Numbered from the stretch's first letter, positions 8,206-17,474 are shown. The stretch is DNA of 54,658 nucleotides from Armatimonadota bacterium (GCA_025059775.1 JANXCW010000014.1:1-54658); one strand, 5' to 3'. Notes: generated by a model from the letters alone, not told the origin. A program made the numbers and translations.

Positions 8206-8971
8206 CCCGTGTCCTCCCCACGCTCCACGCTCTCCCATCCCGGTACGCGTACCACACCTCCGGTGCCGTAACCCGATCTCCGTCCCGCACCACCTCCACC
8301 CCACCCCGCAGCACCGCAACCCCCTCCGGAACCCGGACCTCCACCTCCTGGGCGGTGGCCGCCATCCGACCGTCCGTGATCCGCACCCCGCCCGCGGCGT
8401 ACAGGACGCGGCTCCGCAGGTCGGCCCGGAGGAACCCCGCGCGGACCGCCACCCCTTCCACCTGGGCCTCCGGCTGCCCGCGGGCCACCGCCTCCCCGAC
8501 GTCCCAGTCCACGGAGAGGGTCGAGGCATAAAGGCGCACATCCCGGTAGCTCCCCCGTACCCCGTCCGTAGCCTCTACTCGATTCGCCCGAAGATCCGCC
8601 TGGAGGTGTGGAGCCTGCACCACCACGGTCCCTCCCTCGGCTTCCCGGATCACCGTCACCTCCCCCTCCGCCTCCAGCCACCGCGTGTCCAGGCGGTAGT
8701 CCAGCCGATGGGCGATCAGGCGCTCAGAGGGACGGAGCAGCGTAACTCCTCCCTCCGCGGTTATGCCCCGCCGGTTCCGGTCGTAGCGGATGCGGGGGGC
8801 CTGCACCTCCAGGTCTTGCCATCGGACCCGGACGGGGTCCCCGAGGAGCTGCCAGACGCCCGTCACATCATCCAGGTCCGCCACCCGTGCCTGGAGGACC
8901 TGGATGGCCCCTTGCGCCGCGGCCGGAATCACAGCCAGCAGAACCGCCAGGAACCCAACGAGGAGCCTCAT
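8189..8971 (-). CDS. lptA: LptA/OstA-like periplasmic LPS transport protein
   Basis: A 260-residue exported protein with a clear signal peptide (MRLLVGFLAVLLAVIPAAAQ). The body consists of repeated short strands of the OstA/LptA type: recurring A-x-x-V/I-x-Y-D-R..., ITAEGGVTLLRPSERLIAHRLDYRLD and similar units, including VLYAAGGVRITDGRMAATAQ. LptA polymerises into the periplasmic beta-jellyroll bridge that carries LPS to the outer membrane. It is longer than Escherichia coli LptA (about 185 residues), implying extra jellyroll turns. Its ATG overlaps the TGA of the LptC-like gene by one base, and lptB follows. Confidence 0.85.
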   Translation of the reverse strand: MRLLVGFLAVLLAVIPAAAQGAIQVLQARVADLDDVTGVWQLLGDPVRVRWQDLEVQAPRIRYDRNRRGITAEGGVTLLRPSERLIAHRLDYRLDTRWLEAEGEVTVIREAEGGTVVVQAPHLQADLRANRVEATDGVRGSYRDVRLYASTLSVDWDVGEAVARGQPEAQVEGVAVRAGFLRADLRSRVLYAAGGVRITDGRMAATAQEVEVRVPEGVAVLRGGVEVVRDGDRVTAPEVWYAYRDGRAWSVGRTRVVVRP

Positions 8972-9492
8972 CACGGCTCCTCCACCGCCTCCAGGCGTAC
9001 GTTGCCCACCAGCCGCGCCCGTCGCAGCCCCACATCGGCCACGAGGCGATCCCCCCGGCCCACCAGACGCTCCCACCGCAACTGCACCCGCTCTGCCTGG
9101 ACCTGGCCGGCCTCGTACACCGCCCGATCCGCCCGCAGCCAGCGGTCCCGGGTCACCACGATCTCCACGGAGCCCACGAGTGCCACGCGTCCCGTGCGGA
9201 GGCCATACTCCCCGCGTTGCGCGCGGAACTGCACGGGACGTCCGTCCTGGGCGAAGAATACGCCCCTGGGCTGCAGAAAGGCCGCTACTCCCCTCCGCTC
9301 CTCCACGGTCACGGACGCGGCCACCAGTTGCCACACCCTGCGGCCCCGAGCATCCGCCCCCACGACCCAACCCTCCTCCAGCTCCAGCACCGGTGAGGGT
9401 GCGGACCACAGGAGGCGCGGTACTCCCACCACGAGGCTCAGGGCCGCCAGGAGCCCCAGGACCCACTTGCCGCGCAGGCAGAGCTGGCTCAC
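8971..9492 (-). CDS. lptC: LptC-like LPS transport protein
   Basis: A 173-residue protein with one N-terminal membrane anchor (about residues 8-28) and a beta-rich periplasmic domain. This matches the size and topology of LptC, which links LptB2FG to LptA. Segments such as VLELEEGWVVGADARGRRVW and RAQRGEYGLRTGRVALVGSV fit the LptC jellyroll. Sequence conservation in this family is low, so the call leans on the tight order lptC-lptA-lptB-lptF. The TGA shares one base with the lptA ATG. Confidence 0.78.
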   Translation of the reverse strand: MSQLCLRGKWVLGLLAALSLVVGVPRLLWSAPSPVLELEEGWVVGADARGRRVWQLVAASVTVEERRGVAAFLQPRGVFFAQDGRPVQFRAQRGEYGLRTGRVALVGSVEIVVTRDRWLRADRAVYEAGQVQAERVQLRWERLVGRGDRLVADVGLRRARLVGNVRLEAVEEP

Positions 9493-9501
9493 GCTCCGAT
9501 C

Positions 9502-10620
9502 CTACCCCATCCTGAGGCCCCGGGCGAGCACCTCCCGGGCGGATCGTTCCAGGGCACCGGGCGGTCCGAGCCGTTCCCGCAGCGCCCCGAGCACCCGCCG
9601 TATCCGGTCGGCGTGATCCGGGTCCAGGATTCGCAGAAGCTCCTCCGCGAGGGCCTGGGGATTCGCCTGCTCCTGCAGCATCTCCCGCACCACCTCCGCA
9701 CCCGCGAGGAGGTTTGGGAGGGAGATCCAGGGGACGGTGGCGATGCGGCGGGCGATCCAGGCGGTGACCCGGGAGACGCGGTAGGTGACCACCATGGGGG
9801 TCCCCAGGATCAGGGCCTCCAAGGTAGCGGTTCCGCTCGCCACGAGGGCCGCGTCCGAGGCAGCCAGGAGGTCGTAGGGGTGACCCGGGATCACGGGGAG
9901 GTCCAGGGCGTGCTGGGCAATGAGCCGCTCCAGGGTTTCCGAGGCCCGGGCGATAACGGCCTGGAGGCCCGGTACTCGTTGCCGGGCGATCCGGACGGCT
10001 CCCACCATAGCGGGAAGCAGCGCGCGGACCTCCTGAGTCCGGCTCCCGGGGAGCAGGGCCACGAGGGGACGAGTGGCATCCAACCCCAGGGTGGCACAGA
10101 ACTCCTCCCGGGACCGCTCCGGACGCACCCAGTCCAGAGCAGGGTGCCCGGTGAAGATCACGTCCGCGCCCGCCTCCCGGTACAGGTCGGCTTCGAAGGG
10201 AAAGGGTGCCAGCACCCGGACGGGGAGCCGGGCGAGCTTGCGGGCTCTGCCTGAGCGGCGGCCGTAGGCCATGGGCGGAAAGTAGTACATGGTGGGGATC
10301 TGAGGGCTCAGATGCCGGGCCACCGCCAGGTTGAATCCGGGGAAGTCCACCAGCACCAACACGTCCGGCGCTTCCTGGCGGATCCAGCGCAGCACCCGCC
10401 ACAGCCGTTCCGCGAAGATCGGCACGCGCAGGTAGCTCTCCAGATACCCGATGACCCCCCAGGTGGAGGTGTCCAGCACCACGCGGACCCCGGCCTCGCG
10501 CATCCGCTGCCCGCCTCCGCCCACCACCTCCACTCGGGGCTCAAGGGCTCGCAGGGCACGGGTCAGGTGGGCGGCCGCGATGTCCCCGGAGACCTCGCCC
10601 GCGAGGAGGAAGACCTTCAC
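9502..10620 (-). CDS. lpxB: Lipid-A-disaccharide synthase LpxB
   Basis: A 372-residue GT19 glycosyltransferase that joins UDP-2,3-diacylglucosamine to lipid X, forming the lipid A disaccharide at the inner membrane. The N-terminus KVFLLAGEVSGDIAAAHL is the LpxB signature. VLVDFPGFNLAVAR, YYFPPMAYGRR and the C-terminal domain motifs LLPGSRTQEVRALLP and ALVASGTATLEALILGTPMVV all fit. The canonical YY-V-S-P-x-x-W-A-W is altered here (YYFPPMAYGRR). The start is GTG at 10620, where GTGA overlaps the lpxI stop by 4 nt; longer frames upstream are shadows. Confidence 0.93.
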   Translation of the reverse strand: MKVFLLAGEVSGDIAAAHLTRALRALEPRVEVVGGGGQRMREAGVRVVLDTSTWGVIGYLESYLRVPIFAERLWRVLRWIRQEAPDVLVLVDFPGFNLAVARHLSPQIPTMYYFPPMAYGRRSGRARKLARLPVRVLAPFPFEADLYREAGADVIFTGHPALDWVRPERSREEFCATLGLDATRPLVALLPGSRTQEVRALLPAMVGAVRIARQRVPGLQAVIARASETLERLIAQHALDLPVIPGHPYDLLAASDAALVASGTATLEALILGTPMVVTYRVSRVTAWIARRIATVPWISLPNLLAGAEVVREMLQEQANPQALAEELLRILDPDHADRIRRVLGALRERLGPPGALERSAREVLARGLRMG

Positions 10621-11411
10621 AGCCCTACGAGGGCCACTCCTGCCTCCTCTGCCCGGGCCACTACCGAGGCCCGCTCCAGGAGGAGGGTCCGGCCCGCCTC
10701 TACCCCCAGGGCGGTGGCACCCACCTGTTTCAGGAGGGTGATGGTCCGGGGGCCGACGGTGGGGAGGTCGAACCGGGGATCCTGATCGGGACGGCCCGCC
10801 TTCACCACCACCGCGTGGGGGCCGAAGGCCCGGAGGCGTCGGAGCATGCCGTCCGTCCCTTCCGCGGCCTCCACGGCCAGCACCACGCCGTCTCGAACCG
10901 CCACCGCCTGCCCGACGCCTGCCCCCGCGACGGTGCGGGCCACTCGGAGCCCGCGCTGGAGGTCCGCCCACTCCCGATCCGTGGGTGCCCGGCCGCCAAT
11001 CAGGCCACTCGGCGCTATCAGGTCGGGCAGGAAGTAGGGTTGGGGGAGGATCTCAAACCCGTGCCGGTCGAGCACGGTGAGGAGAGCCCTCCAGAGGTCC
11101 GCGTCCGTGCGGTCCGGGGCCCGCTGAAGGATCTCCCGGGCGAGGGGATCCAGAGGGCCGGAGAGGAGCTTCAACCTGTCCACCCGACCCGCCAACACCA
11201 ACCGGCGGACGCCGCCGGTCTTTAGGGTTTTGAGGACCCGGCCCGCTTCTCCCGGGGAGATCAGGGCGTGCACGTGGCACCACCGCTGCAGGGCCCGCGG
11301 GCTTCCCGCCACCTGGACGCAGACGAGCCGGTGCCCCGCGGTACGGATGGCCCGGGCCAGGAGGAGGGGGAGTTGTCCTTCTCCTGCGATGAGCCCCACG
11401 GGCTCACACAC
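10617..11411 (-). CDS. lpxI: UDP-2,3-diacylglucosamine pyrophosphatase LpxI
   Basis: A 264-residue protein of the LpxI (former DUF1009) family, which converts UDP-2,3-diacylglucosamine to lipid X and UMP. It substitutes for LpxH in many non-gammaproteobacterial diderms. Family segments seen are VGLIAGEGQLPLLLARAI at the N-terminus, RRLVLAGRVDRLKLL, and the C-terminal domain with LPTVGPRTITLLKQVGATALGVEAGRTLLLER. The likely catalytic Asp lies in the PRFDLPTVG block. It lies between lpxA and lpxB, as in Negativicutes clusters. The start is GTG at 11411, overlapping lpxA by 8 nt. Confidence 0.92.
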   Translation of the reverse strand: MCEPVGLIAGEGQLPLLLARAIRTAGHRLVCVQVAGSPRALQRWCHVHALISPGEAGRVLKTLKTGGVRRLVLAGRVDRLKLLSGPLDPLAREILQRAPDRTDADLWRALLTVLDRHGFEILPQPYFLPDLIAPSGLIGGRAPTDREWADLQRGLRVARTVAGAGVGQAVAVRDGVVLAVEAAEGTDGMLRRLRAFGPHAVVVKAGRPDQDPRFDLPTVGPRTITLLKQVGATALGVEAGRTLLLERASVVARAEEAGVALVGL

Positions 11412-12222
11412 GGCTCGTCCCCCGACGGATGAGTCCCCTGGGGGAGTGAAGGCTCTCGCGGACGAAGGTCACGAGTTCCGCCACGATCCCTTCCTCTCCC
11501 AGCTCCCGCACGATCTCCTCCACCGCGTGCGCGGGGGTAAGACCCCGCCCATACAGGATCCGGTACGCGGACCACACACGCTCGATCTCCTCCCGGGGAA
11601 CTCCGGCCCGTAACAGGCCCACCCGGTTGAGGCCACGCACCCGGGCGGGCACCCCGCTCGCGAGGAGGAAAGGGGGAAGATCCTGCAGCAGGGCGCTCTT
11701 GCCGCCCACCATGGCGAGCCGTCCGATGCGCACGAACTGGTGGACGCCCGTAATCCCGCCGATCTGGGCGCCGTCTCCCACCTGTACGTGCCCCGCCAGC
11801 CCGCTCCCCGTAACCACCACCACGTCGGATCCCAGCCGGCAGTTGTGGGCGATGTGGGCCGTGGACATGATGTAGTTCCGGTCCCCGATCACCGTGGCTG
11901 CCTCCGGTCCCGTGGCCCGGGCGATCTGCACGTATTCCCGGACCACATTGTCGTCGCCGAGGATGGCGAAGCTGCGCTCGCCGCGGAAGGCACGGTCCTG
12001 GGGCTCGCACCCGATGACGGCACCCGTGTAGATGCGATTCCGCCGTCCGATGCGGGTACCGGAGTGCAGGACCACGTGCGGGCCGATCACGGTATCCTCC
12101 CCCACCTCCACGTCCGCCTCGATGACCGCGTACGGACCCACCCGCACCCCCGGCGCGAGCCGGGCCCGGGGATCCACGAGGGCGGTGGGGTGAATGTGGA
12201 CCGCCTGGGCGGCTTCCCTCAT
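11404..12222 (-). CDS. lpxA: UDP-N-acetylglucosamine acyltransferase LpxA
   Basis: A 272-residue left-handed beta-helix acyltransferase performing the first step of lipid A synthesis, O-acylation of UDP-GlcNAc from an acyl-ACP. Hexapeptide repeats start at [20 protein letters not shown]. The catalytic His is in the STAHIAHNC motif (about His126), matching His125 of Escherichia coli. The [13 protein letters not shown] turn and the alpha-helical C-terminus (YRILYGRGL...) complete the family layout. Its ATG overlaps the fabZ TGA as ATGA. Confidence 0.95.
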   Translation of the reverse strand: MREAAQAVHIHPTALVDPRARLAPGVRVGPYAVIEADVEVGEDTVIGPHVVLHSGTRIGRRNRIYTGAVIGCEPQDRAFRGERSFAILGDDNVVREYVQIARATGPEAATVIGDRNYIMSTAHIAHNCRLGSDVVVVTGSGLAGHVQVGDGAQIGGITGVHQFVRIGRLAMVGGKSALLQDLPPFLLASGVPARVRGLNRVGLLRAGVPREEIERVWSAYRILYGRGLTPAHAVEEIVRELGEEGIVAELVTFVRESLHSPRGLIRRGTSRV

Positions 12223-12701
12223 GGATCCTGCACCCGGGCTCCCTCCAGCTGGGCGGACGAAACCCTGGGGGCGCGCCCCAGGGAGAAGGTCAGCACTCCG
12301 GTGGCCGCCACCTCGTCGCCCACCCGCGCCGTCCCCCGCACCCGGATGAGCCGTCCCCGGATCCACTCCAGGGAGATCTCCAGGAGGAGCTGATCCCCGG
12401 GCAGGACGGGACGGCGGAAGCGGAGACCGTCGATGGCCGCGAAGTAAGCCTTTTCCTGACGCAGCCCCACCTTGTGGAATACCAGGATCCCCGCCGCCTG
12501 GGCCAGGGCTTCCACGATGAGCACCCCGGGCATCACGGGCGCGCCGGGCAGGTGCCCGCTGAAGTACTCCTCATTGATGGTCACGTTCTTGAGGGCCACG
12601 ATGCGCCCCGCCTCCGGATCCATCTCCAGTACCCGGTCCACCAGGAGAAACGGGTAGCGGTGGGGAAGGGTGGCCAGGATCTCGTGGATGTCAAACCTCA
12701 T
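12219..12701 (-). CDS. fabZ: 3-hydroxyacyl-ACP dehydratase FabZ
   Basis: A 160-residue hot-dog-fold dehydratase that removes water from 3-hydroxyacyl-ACP in fatty-acid elongation. The start [20 protein letters not shown] and the active-site block [22 protein letters not shown] contain the catalytic His, with Glu further along. It sits between lpxC and lpxA, the classical arrangement that balances fatty acid and lipid A synthesis because both use 3-hydroxyacyl-ACP. A 64-base gap precedes it, and ATGA couples it to lpxA. Confidence 0.94.
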   Translation of the reverse strand: MRFDIHEILATLPHRYPFLLVDRVLEMDPEAGRIVALKNVTINEEYFSGHLPGAPVMPGVLIVEALAQAAGILVFHKVGLRQEKAYFAAIDGLRFRRPVLPGDQLLLEISLEWIRGRLIRVRGTARVGDEVAATGVLTFSLGRAPRVSSAQLEGARVQDP

Positions 12702-12765
12702 CGTTCCCTCCAGGCTTCGGGCTCAAGCGGCCGCGAGATATGGTACACGGTACACCCCCCGCCGG

Positions 12766-13560
12766 CTAGCTCGACCTCCGCGGGATGGCCCGGGCCAAGC
12801 GCAGGTGAAGCCCGTGGCCTCCTCCTACGCACACCACGTGGGCCACAAGCCGCTCCCCGAGGAGCGCGAGATCCCCCAGGAGATCCAGGATCTTGTGCCG
12901 GGCGGGCTCGTCTGGAAACCGCGGTGGGTTGAGGAACCGGCCTTCCTCCAGCACGAGGGTGTTGTCCAGGCTACTCCCCCGCGCGAGGCCCTTTCCCCAA
13001 AGGGCCTCCGCCTCTTCCCGGTATCCCCACGTGCGGGCAGGGGCGATCTCCGAGACGAAGCGCTCCGGGGTCACCACGAGATCGTACGCGCAGGCCTCCC
13101 GCCCCCGGAGGGGGACCACGTAGGTCACCCGCAGGTGCGCGTCTGGGAATGCCGCGGCGAGGGCTCCCCCTTGCTGCACCCACACCGGTGCCGCCAACCG
13201 GAGCTCGGGGACCTCCTCCTCCAGCTCCCGAGCTCCGGCTTCCCGGAGGAGTTCCACGAACGGCAGCGCACTCCCGTCCCCGGCGGGAATCTCCGGCCCC
13301 TCCACCAACACCCGTAGGGCGGTTATGCCCAGGGTCCACGCCGCGGCCAGGAGGTGCTCCACGGTCAGCACGCTGCCCACCGCCACGCAGCGGGCCGTGT
13401 GGGAAACCGCCTCCAGCCGGCAGGGAGTCTCCTGATCCCCTGTCAGGAGCCGGATGCCTGGTGTCTCCGAGGGAAGCAGGGTCAGGCGTGCGGGTTCCCC
13501 CGTGTGGAGGCCGGAGCCGGAGTACACCACGGGCTTCGCAATGGTCCGGTGCCTGCTCAT
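12766..13560 (-). CDS. lpxC: UDP-3-O-acyl-N-acetylglucosamine deacetylase LpxC
   Basis: A 264-residue zinc enzyme catalysing the committed step of lipid A synthesis. Zinc ligands are visible as His69 in TVEHLLAA and His222/Asp226 in RHKILDLLGD. Asp230 and His249 (GGGHG) correspond to the catalytic Asp246 and His265 of Escherichia coli. The N-terminal SGSGLHTGEPARLTLLP motif is typical. The protein is about 40 residues shorter than the E. coli enzyme, with compact inserts. Its ATG overlaps the preceding gene's TGA as ATGA. Confidence 0.95.
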   Translation of the reverse strand: MSRHRTIAKPVVYSGSGLHTGEPARLTLLPSETPGIRLLTGDQETPCRLEAVSHTARCVAVGSVLTVEHLLAAAWTLGITALRVLVEGPEIPAGDGSALPFVELLREAGARELEEEVPELRLAAPVWVQQGGALAAAFPDAHLRVTYVVPLRGREACAYDLVVTPERFVSEIAPARTWGYREEAEALWGKGLARGSSLDNTLVLEEGRFLNPPRFPDEPARHKILDLLGDLALLGERLVAHVVCVGGGHGLHLRLARAIPRRSS

Positions 13561-14771
13561 GGCCTCAGGAAGAGGCGAAGGGGAAGATAGGACCCCGCGG
13601 AAGGAACCGTGAGCAGCGTGACGGCCTCGCTTCCCGCCGGAGGGAGCGATAGGGAAAGCAGGTCCCGCTCGCGCCCCGCGGCTAGGTACGAGAGGTCCAC
13701 GAGCCGCCCGTTCACCACGAACGCGGCATACGCGGGTCCGCCCGCGGCTCGGATCACGATCCGGGCATCCCGGGGCTCTTGGGTGGGGTTGGCGAGTTCC
13801 AGAAAGAGGCGGTAGAGGACCCCGTAGTCGCCCACCAGCACCGCCTCCGTGAGCAGGTCGCGCAGGGTCCGGCTCGCACCCACCTCCAGAGTCTCCGAAG
13901 CGCCCACGGTGAGTCGCCGGCGCACCTCCAGGGTGGGGCGCGGGAACACCCCGCGGGGATGGCCGGTGGGCTCGGGCTCCAGCTCGGGCAGGGGAGCGTG
14001 GTCCAGTACGTAGGAGGGCCGGAGGCCCACGGCGATCTCCAGTGCCTCCCCCTCCAGAAGCTGCGCCTGTAGGAGCCCTGAGACCACGAAGCCTTCGGGG
14101 AGGCGTTGGGTCCAGAAGGTGAAGCCCTTCTGAGGCGGAAGTTCCAGTACGTAGCCGCTCCCGGAGGCCACGAGCTGCACAAACCTCCTGGCCGCCGCGT
14201 GCCCCGTGGCCATGGTGTCGTGCCAGGGCCGAGGGGCGGCTACCTGGAGGTGGACCCGCGCGGATCGGGCCCCCGGGTTCCCCAGACGCACGAGCACCAC
14301 CATTCCGCGACCCGTGGCATTCTGGTGGTGGTAGAGCAGGCGCACCGCCTCACCGAGACGAAGTCGCTCGTCGAGCAGCAGGCCGGGGGAGCGCAGCTGC
14401 TCCGGGTTGTTGCTCACCACGAGCCGGGTGGGGTCGTGGAGCAGGAGGGAGAGGCCGGCGACGCGCACCCACACGGTCCGCGACAGGGGCGCTCCGAAGG
14501 GGTGCCGCGCCTCCACGCGGACAGGCAGGAGGATCTCTTCCCCGGGACCCAGGGAGGAGACCGTGGGGCTTCGGATCTCCAGCACCGTCGCAGGAAGGCG
14601 CCGGACGGCCTGTTCCAACCGCCGCGTGATGGCCTCTCCGATCACCTCCGCATCCGCGGGATTCCCCGTCACGTGCACCTCGAGGAAATCCGGGACTTCC
14701 GCGGCGGGCGGGCGGCCCGAGGCTGGAAGCGCCAGCAGGAAAATTCCTAGCAGGGCGACGGAGATCCGCAT
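13557..14771 (-). CDS. Exported protein of unknown function between lpxD and lpxC
   Basis: A 404-residue protein not assigned to any family. It opens with a signal peptide (MRISVALLGIFLLALPASG). A region of about 90 residues resembles a compact alpha/beta domain (FLEVHVTGNPADAEVIGEAI). The remainder is predicted beta-rich, with phrases such as LLHDPTRLVVSNNPEQL and MVVLVRLGNPGARSARVHLQV that suggest two or more beta-sandwich domains. There are no transmembrane segments after the signal and no Cys pairs or obvious catalytic motif. It starts 5 nt after lpxD and overlaps lpxC by 4 nt, so it is made together with lipid A enzymes. A periplasmic or outer-membrane role is inferred only from this position. 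Confidence 0.85.
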   Translation of the reverse strand: MRISVALLGIFLLALPASGRPPAAEVPDFLEVHVTGNPADAEVIGEAITRRLEQAVRRLPATVLEIRSPTVSSLGPGEEILLPVRVEARHPFGAPLSRTVWVRVAGLSLLLHDPTRLVVSNNPEQLRSPGLLLDERLRLGEAVRLLYHHQNATGRGMVVLVRLGNPGARSARVHLQVAAPRPWHDTMATGHAAARRFVQLVASGSGYVLELPPQKGFTFWTQRLPEGFVVSGLLQAQLLEGEALEIAVGLRPSYVLDHAPLPELEPEPTGHPRGVFPRPTLEVRRRLTVGASETLEVGASRTLRDLLTEAVLVGDYGVLYRLFLELANPTQEPRDARIVIRAAGGPAYAAFVVNGRLVDLSYLAAGRERDLLSLSLPPAGSEAVTLLTVPSAGSYLPLRLFLRP

Positions 14772-14776
14772 GAAGT

Positions 14777-15763
14777 TTAGGAGGTTTCCTGCCCGCGACG
14801 TCTCCGTCGCACCAGCTCCCGCAGCAGGGCGTGCTCCCGCAGCACCTCCCGGTGAGGCCGGGCGGGGAACCCGGAGACCACCATCCCCGGCGGCACGTCC
14901 TTCGTGACCCCCGAAAGCGCCAGGACCACCGCGCCCCGGCCGATCCGCACGTGGTCTCCCACCCCCACCTGCCCCGCGATCACTACGTCGTCCTCGATCA
15001 CCGTGCTCCCCGCGATCCCCGTCTGCGCCGCGATGAGGCACCGCCGGCCGATGCGCACGTTGTGGGCGATCTGCACCAGGTTGTCGATCTTGGTGCCCGC
15101 GCCCACCCGGGTCTCGCCCAGGGTGGCACGGTCGATGGTGGTGCCCGCGCCCACCTCCACCTCGTCCTCCACCACCACGATGCCCACCTGCGGGATCTTG
15201 CGGGGGCCCTGCGGCTCCCGGACGAATCCGAATCCATCCGAGCCCAGCACCGCGCCGCCGTGCACGATGACTCGATCCCCCAGGACGCATCGTTCCCCTA
15301 CCACCACGTGCGGATAGAGAATGCAGTAAGCACCCACGCGCGCATGCGGGCCGACGTACACATGGGGGTAGAGGATGGAGTGCGCGCCGATGCGGGCACC
15401 CTCCTCGACCACCGCGTAGGCTCCCACCGCCACCCCTTCCCCCAGCTCCGCGGTGGGCGCGAGGACCGCAGTAGGGTGAATGCCCGAGGGGTGCATCCTT
15501 GGCGGCCCCAGGGCTTCCAACAGGAGGGCCAGGGCACGACGGGGCTCAGGGACCACCACCGCGGGAAGGTCCTGGGGAGGAGGATGGGGGACCACCACCG
15601 CGGAGGCCCCCCGCCTCCGCGCGGTCTCCAGGGCCGTGGGGGTGTAGCATACCACCACCGCGCCGGGCCCCGCCTCCTCCGGGGCCGCCACCCGCTCGAT
15701 CTCCACAGAGCCGTCCCCTACCAGGGCTCCGCCCACCAGCGCCGCGAGTTCCTGCAACCGCAT
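14777..15763 (-). CDS. lpxD: UDP-3-O-acylglucosamine N-acyltransferase LpxD
   Basis: A 328-residue acyltransferase adding the N-linked acyl chain to UDP-3-O-acylglucosamine, the third step of lipid A synthesis. Residues 1-95 are the uridine-binding domain, followed by a long hexapeptide-repeat beta-helix. That helix includes IHPTAVLAPTAELGEGV, VLGSDGFGF and the catalytic-His segment KIDNLVQIAHNVRIG. The C-terminal helix is Arg-rich (LLRELVRRRRRGQETS). It lies 6 nt after an OmpH-like gene and 5 nt before the unknown exported gene. Confidence 0.95.
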   Translation of the reverse strand: MRLQELAALVGGALVGDGSVEIERVAAPEEAGPGAVVVCYTPTALETARRRGASAVVVPHPPPQDLPAVVVPEPRRALALLLEALGPPRMHPSGIHPTAVLAPTAELGEGVAVGAYAVVEEGARIGAHSILYPHVYVGPHARVGAYCILYPHVVVGERCVLGDRVIVHGGAVLGSDGFGFVREPQGPRKIPQVGIVVVEDEVEVGAGTTIDRATLGETRVGAGTKIDNLVQIAHNVRIGRRCLIAAQTGIAGSTVIEDDVVIAGQVGVGDHVRIGRGAVVLALSGVTKDVPPGMVVSGFPARPHREVLREHALLRELVRRRRRGQETS

Positions 15764-15769
15764 GGCGGC

Positions 15770-16168
15770 TCACTTCAACCGCTCGAGGACCTGGTCCGTG
15801 AGGTCCCGCACGTTCCCGGCGTGCACCCCGGACTTCACCAACACCACCCGTATCCGTTCCCGCCGGGCCACCTCCGCCACCGCCTCTCGGACCCGCCGGT
15901 TGAGGCGGTCCTCCAGCTCCTGCCTGAGCCGCTGCAGCTCCAGCAGGTAGGCCTGCCGCTGCTGCTCCAGGTCCCGCGGGCTCAGCCGGGCCGCGGCGGC
16001 GGCGAGCTCCGCGGCCATCAGCTTCTCCCGGTCGTTGAGCTCCTTCTGGTAGCTGAGGGCCAGCACGCTCTCGTTGAGGATGCGCTGGGTGTCCACCACG
16101 CCGACCGCGGGCCGGGTACAACCCGCGAGGGCCAAAACGCACCAAGCCAGCACCACCGCCTTCCGCAT
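15770..16168 (-). CDS. OmpH/Skp-family lipoprotein (third of three)
   Basis: A 132-residue protein with a lipoprotein signal (MRKAVVLAWCVLALAGC, lipobox LAGC). The Skp/OmpH N-terminal strand VGVVDTQRILNES follows, then a charged coiled coil (about 45-105) and the closing strands RIRVVLVKSGVHAGNVRDLTDQVLERL. Skp is a trimeric chaperone that holds unfolded outer-membrane proteins in the periplasm. Lipidation would tie this copy to a membrane. It lies 7 nt after the long OmpH-like gene. Confidence 0.82.
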   Translation of the reverse strand: MRKAVVLAWCVLALAGCTRPAVGVVDTQRILNESVLALSYQKELNDREKLMAAELAAAAARLSPRDLEQQRQAYLLELQRLRQELEDRLNRRVREAVAEVARRERIRVVLVKSGVHAGNVRDLTDQVLERLK

Positions 16169-16175
16169 GCTTCCC

Positions 16176-17474
16176 TCACCTCCGCCGAAGGCGCTCCAGG
16201 ATCTCGTCCGTGATGTCGAGCCCTCGGGGGGCGGAGAGGTGCCGCACGATCACCACGTCCAGCTTGCGCTCCAGGGCCACCGCCGCGGCCTCCACCCGTA
16301 GCTCCGCCAGGAGGGTTGCCTCCAGGGTCTGCTGTTGCAAGCGCAGGGCCTGGACCTGCCGGTTCAGCTGCTCCACCCGCGTCCGCTCCTCCTCCAGGTA
16401 CCGCTCCCGGGCCCTGCGGGCGAGGTCCTCCAGGGTTCGCCGGGCCTCCTCCACCGCGGCCCGCTGCTGTGCCCGGGCAGCCTCCCGGGCTTCCTCCACC
16501 GCCTCCTGGATCTCCATCCGGGCTCGCTCCCGAGCTTGGCGGTTCAGCGTCTCCTGCTGGGCCTGCAGCAACTCCCGGAAACGCTGCTCCCGCTCCCGGG
16601 CCGCCTCCGCCAACTGCCCCTGCAGTTCCCGCTCCCGCTCGGCAACGCGCTGCCGCGCCTGGACCTCCAGGGCCTGCGCGTAGGCCTGGAGCTCCGCGTT
16701 GGCCTGCTGTCGGGCCTCCTCCACGTAGGCCTCGAACTGCCTGCGCTGCTCCTGCTGGAACTCCTGCACCTTCCCGTCCCGCTCCCGCTGCAAGCGCTCG
16801 TACTCCGCCACGAGCCGGTCCATCTCCTCGCGGCTTCCGGGCTGCGCCACCTCCAGTTTGAGCCGGAGGTTCAGGAGGCGCTCCCGGTACGTGCGGATCA
16901 TCTCCTCCTCATAGGCCCTGACGGCGGCCTCCAGCTGCCTGCGGCGTTCCTCCACCTTTGCCTCCAGCGCGGCCTGCAGTTCCCGCTGGCGGGCCAGGAG
17001 CTTCTCCTGCTGTTCGGCCCGCACCTGCCTGACGAACCGATCCAGTTCCGCCCGCACGCTCTCCTGAAGCGCCCGCATCTCCGCCTGGAAGTTTGCACGC
17101 AGCTGCGCGGCGTGAGCCTGCAACTGCCGCTGGGTCTCCGCCCGGATGCGTTCCTGGATGGCCTGTATCCGCTGCTCCAGGGCCTGACGGACCTGCGCGG
17201 TGGAGGAGGGGGGTGTGGGGGAAGGGAGCCGGGGAGGTGCGAGGGGAGTGCGCAATGCGGCTTCCAGCTCGAGGATGCGCTGGCGCAGCTGCACGAGCTC
17301 CTGCCCCCGCGGATGGGCCCGTAGGATCCGGTCCAGGTCCACGGTGCCGATCCGCACCGCCTGCAGCGTCGGCAGGGCGGAAGGCGCGGGGGAGGCGGCG
17401 GGCCGGGGGGGAGCCGGGGCACACCCGAGGAGCAGCAGGCTCAGCGCGCAGACCGGACCCAGCGCTTTCCCCAT
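16176..17474 (-). CDS. Long OmpH/Skp-like lipoprotein with extended coiled coil (second of three)
   Basis: A 432-residue protein starting with a lipoprotein signal (lipobox LLLLGC). An OmpH-type strand VRIGTVDLDRILRAHPRG comes near residues 40-57. Over 300 residues of almost continuous Gln/Glu/Arg-rich coiled coil follow, and the C-terminal OmpH ending is LDVVIVRHLSAPRGLDITDEILERLRRR. It has the head and tail of Skp, but its arms are roughly three times the usual length (Skp is about 160 residues). The ATG shares one base with the TGA of the preceding ompH gene. Such arms could span more periplasm or hold larger clients; that is speculation. Confidence 0.82.
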   Translation of the reverse strand: MGKALGPVCALSLLLLGCAPAPPRPAASPAPSALPTLQAVRIGTVDLDRILRAHPRGQELVQLRQRILELEAALRTPLAPPRLPSPTPPSSTAQVRQALEQRIQAIQERIRAETQRQLQAHAAQLRANFQAEMRALQESVRAELDRFVRQVRAEQQEKLLARQRELQAALEAKVEERRRQLEAAVRAYEEEMIRTYRERLLNLRLKLEVAQPGSREEMDRLVAEYERLQRERDGKVQEFQQEQRRQFEAYVEEARQQANAELQAYAQALEVQARQRVAERERELQGQLAEAAREREQRFRELLQAQQETLNRQARERARMEIQEAVEEAREAARAQQRAAVEEARRTLEDLARRARERYLEEERTRVEQLNRQVQALRLQQQTLEATLLAELRVEAAAVALERKLDVVIVRHLSAPRGLDITDEILERLRRR

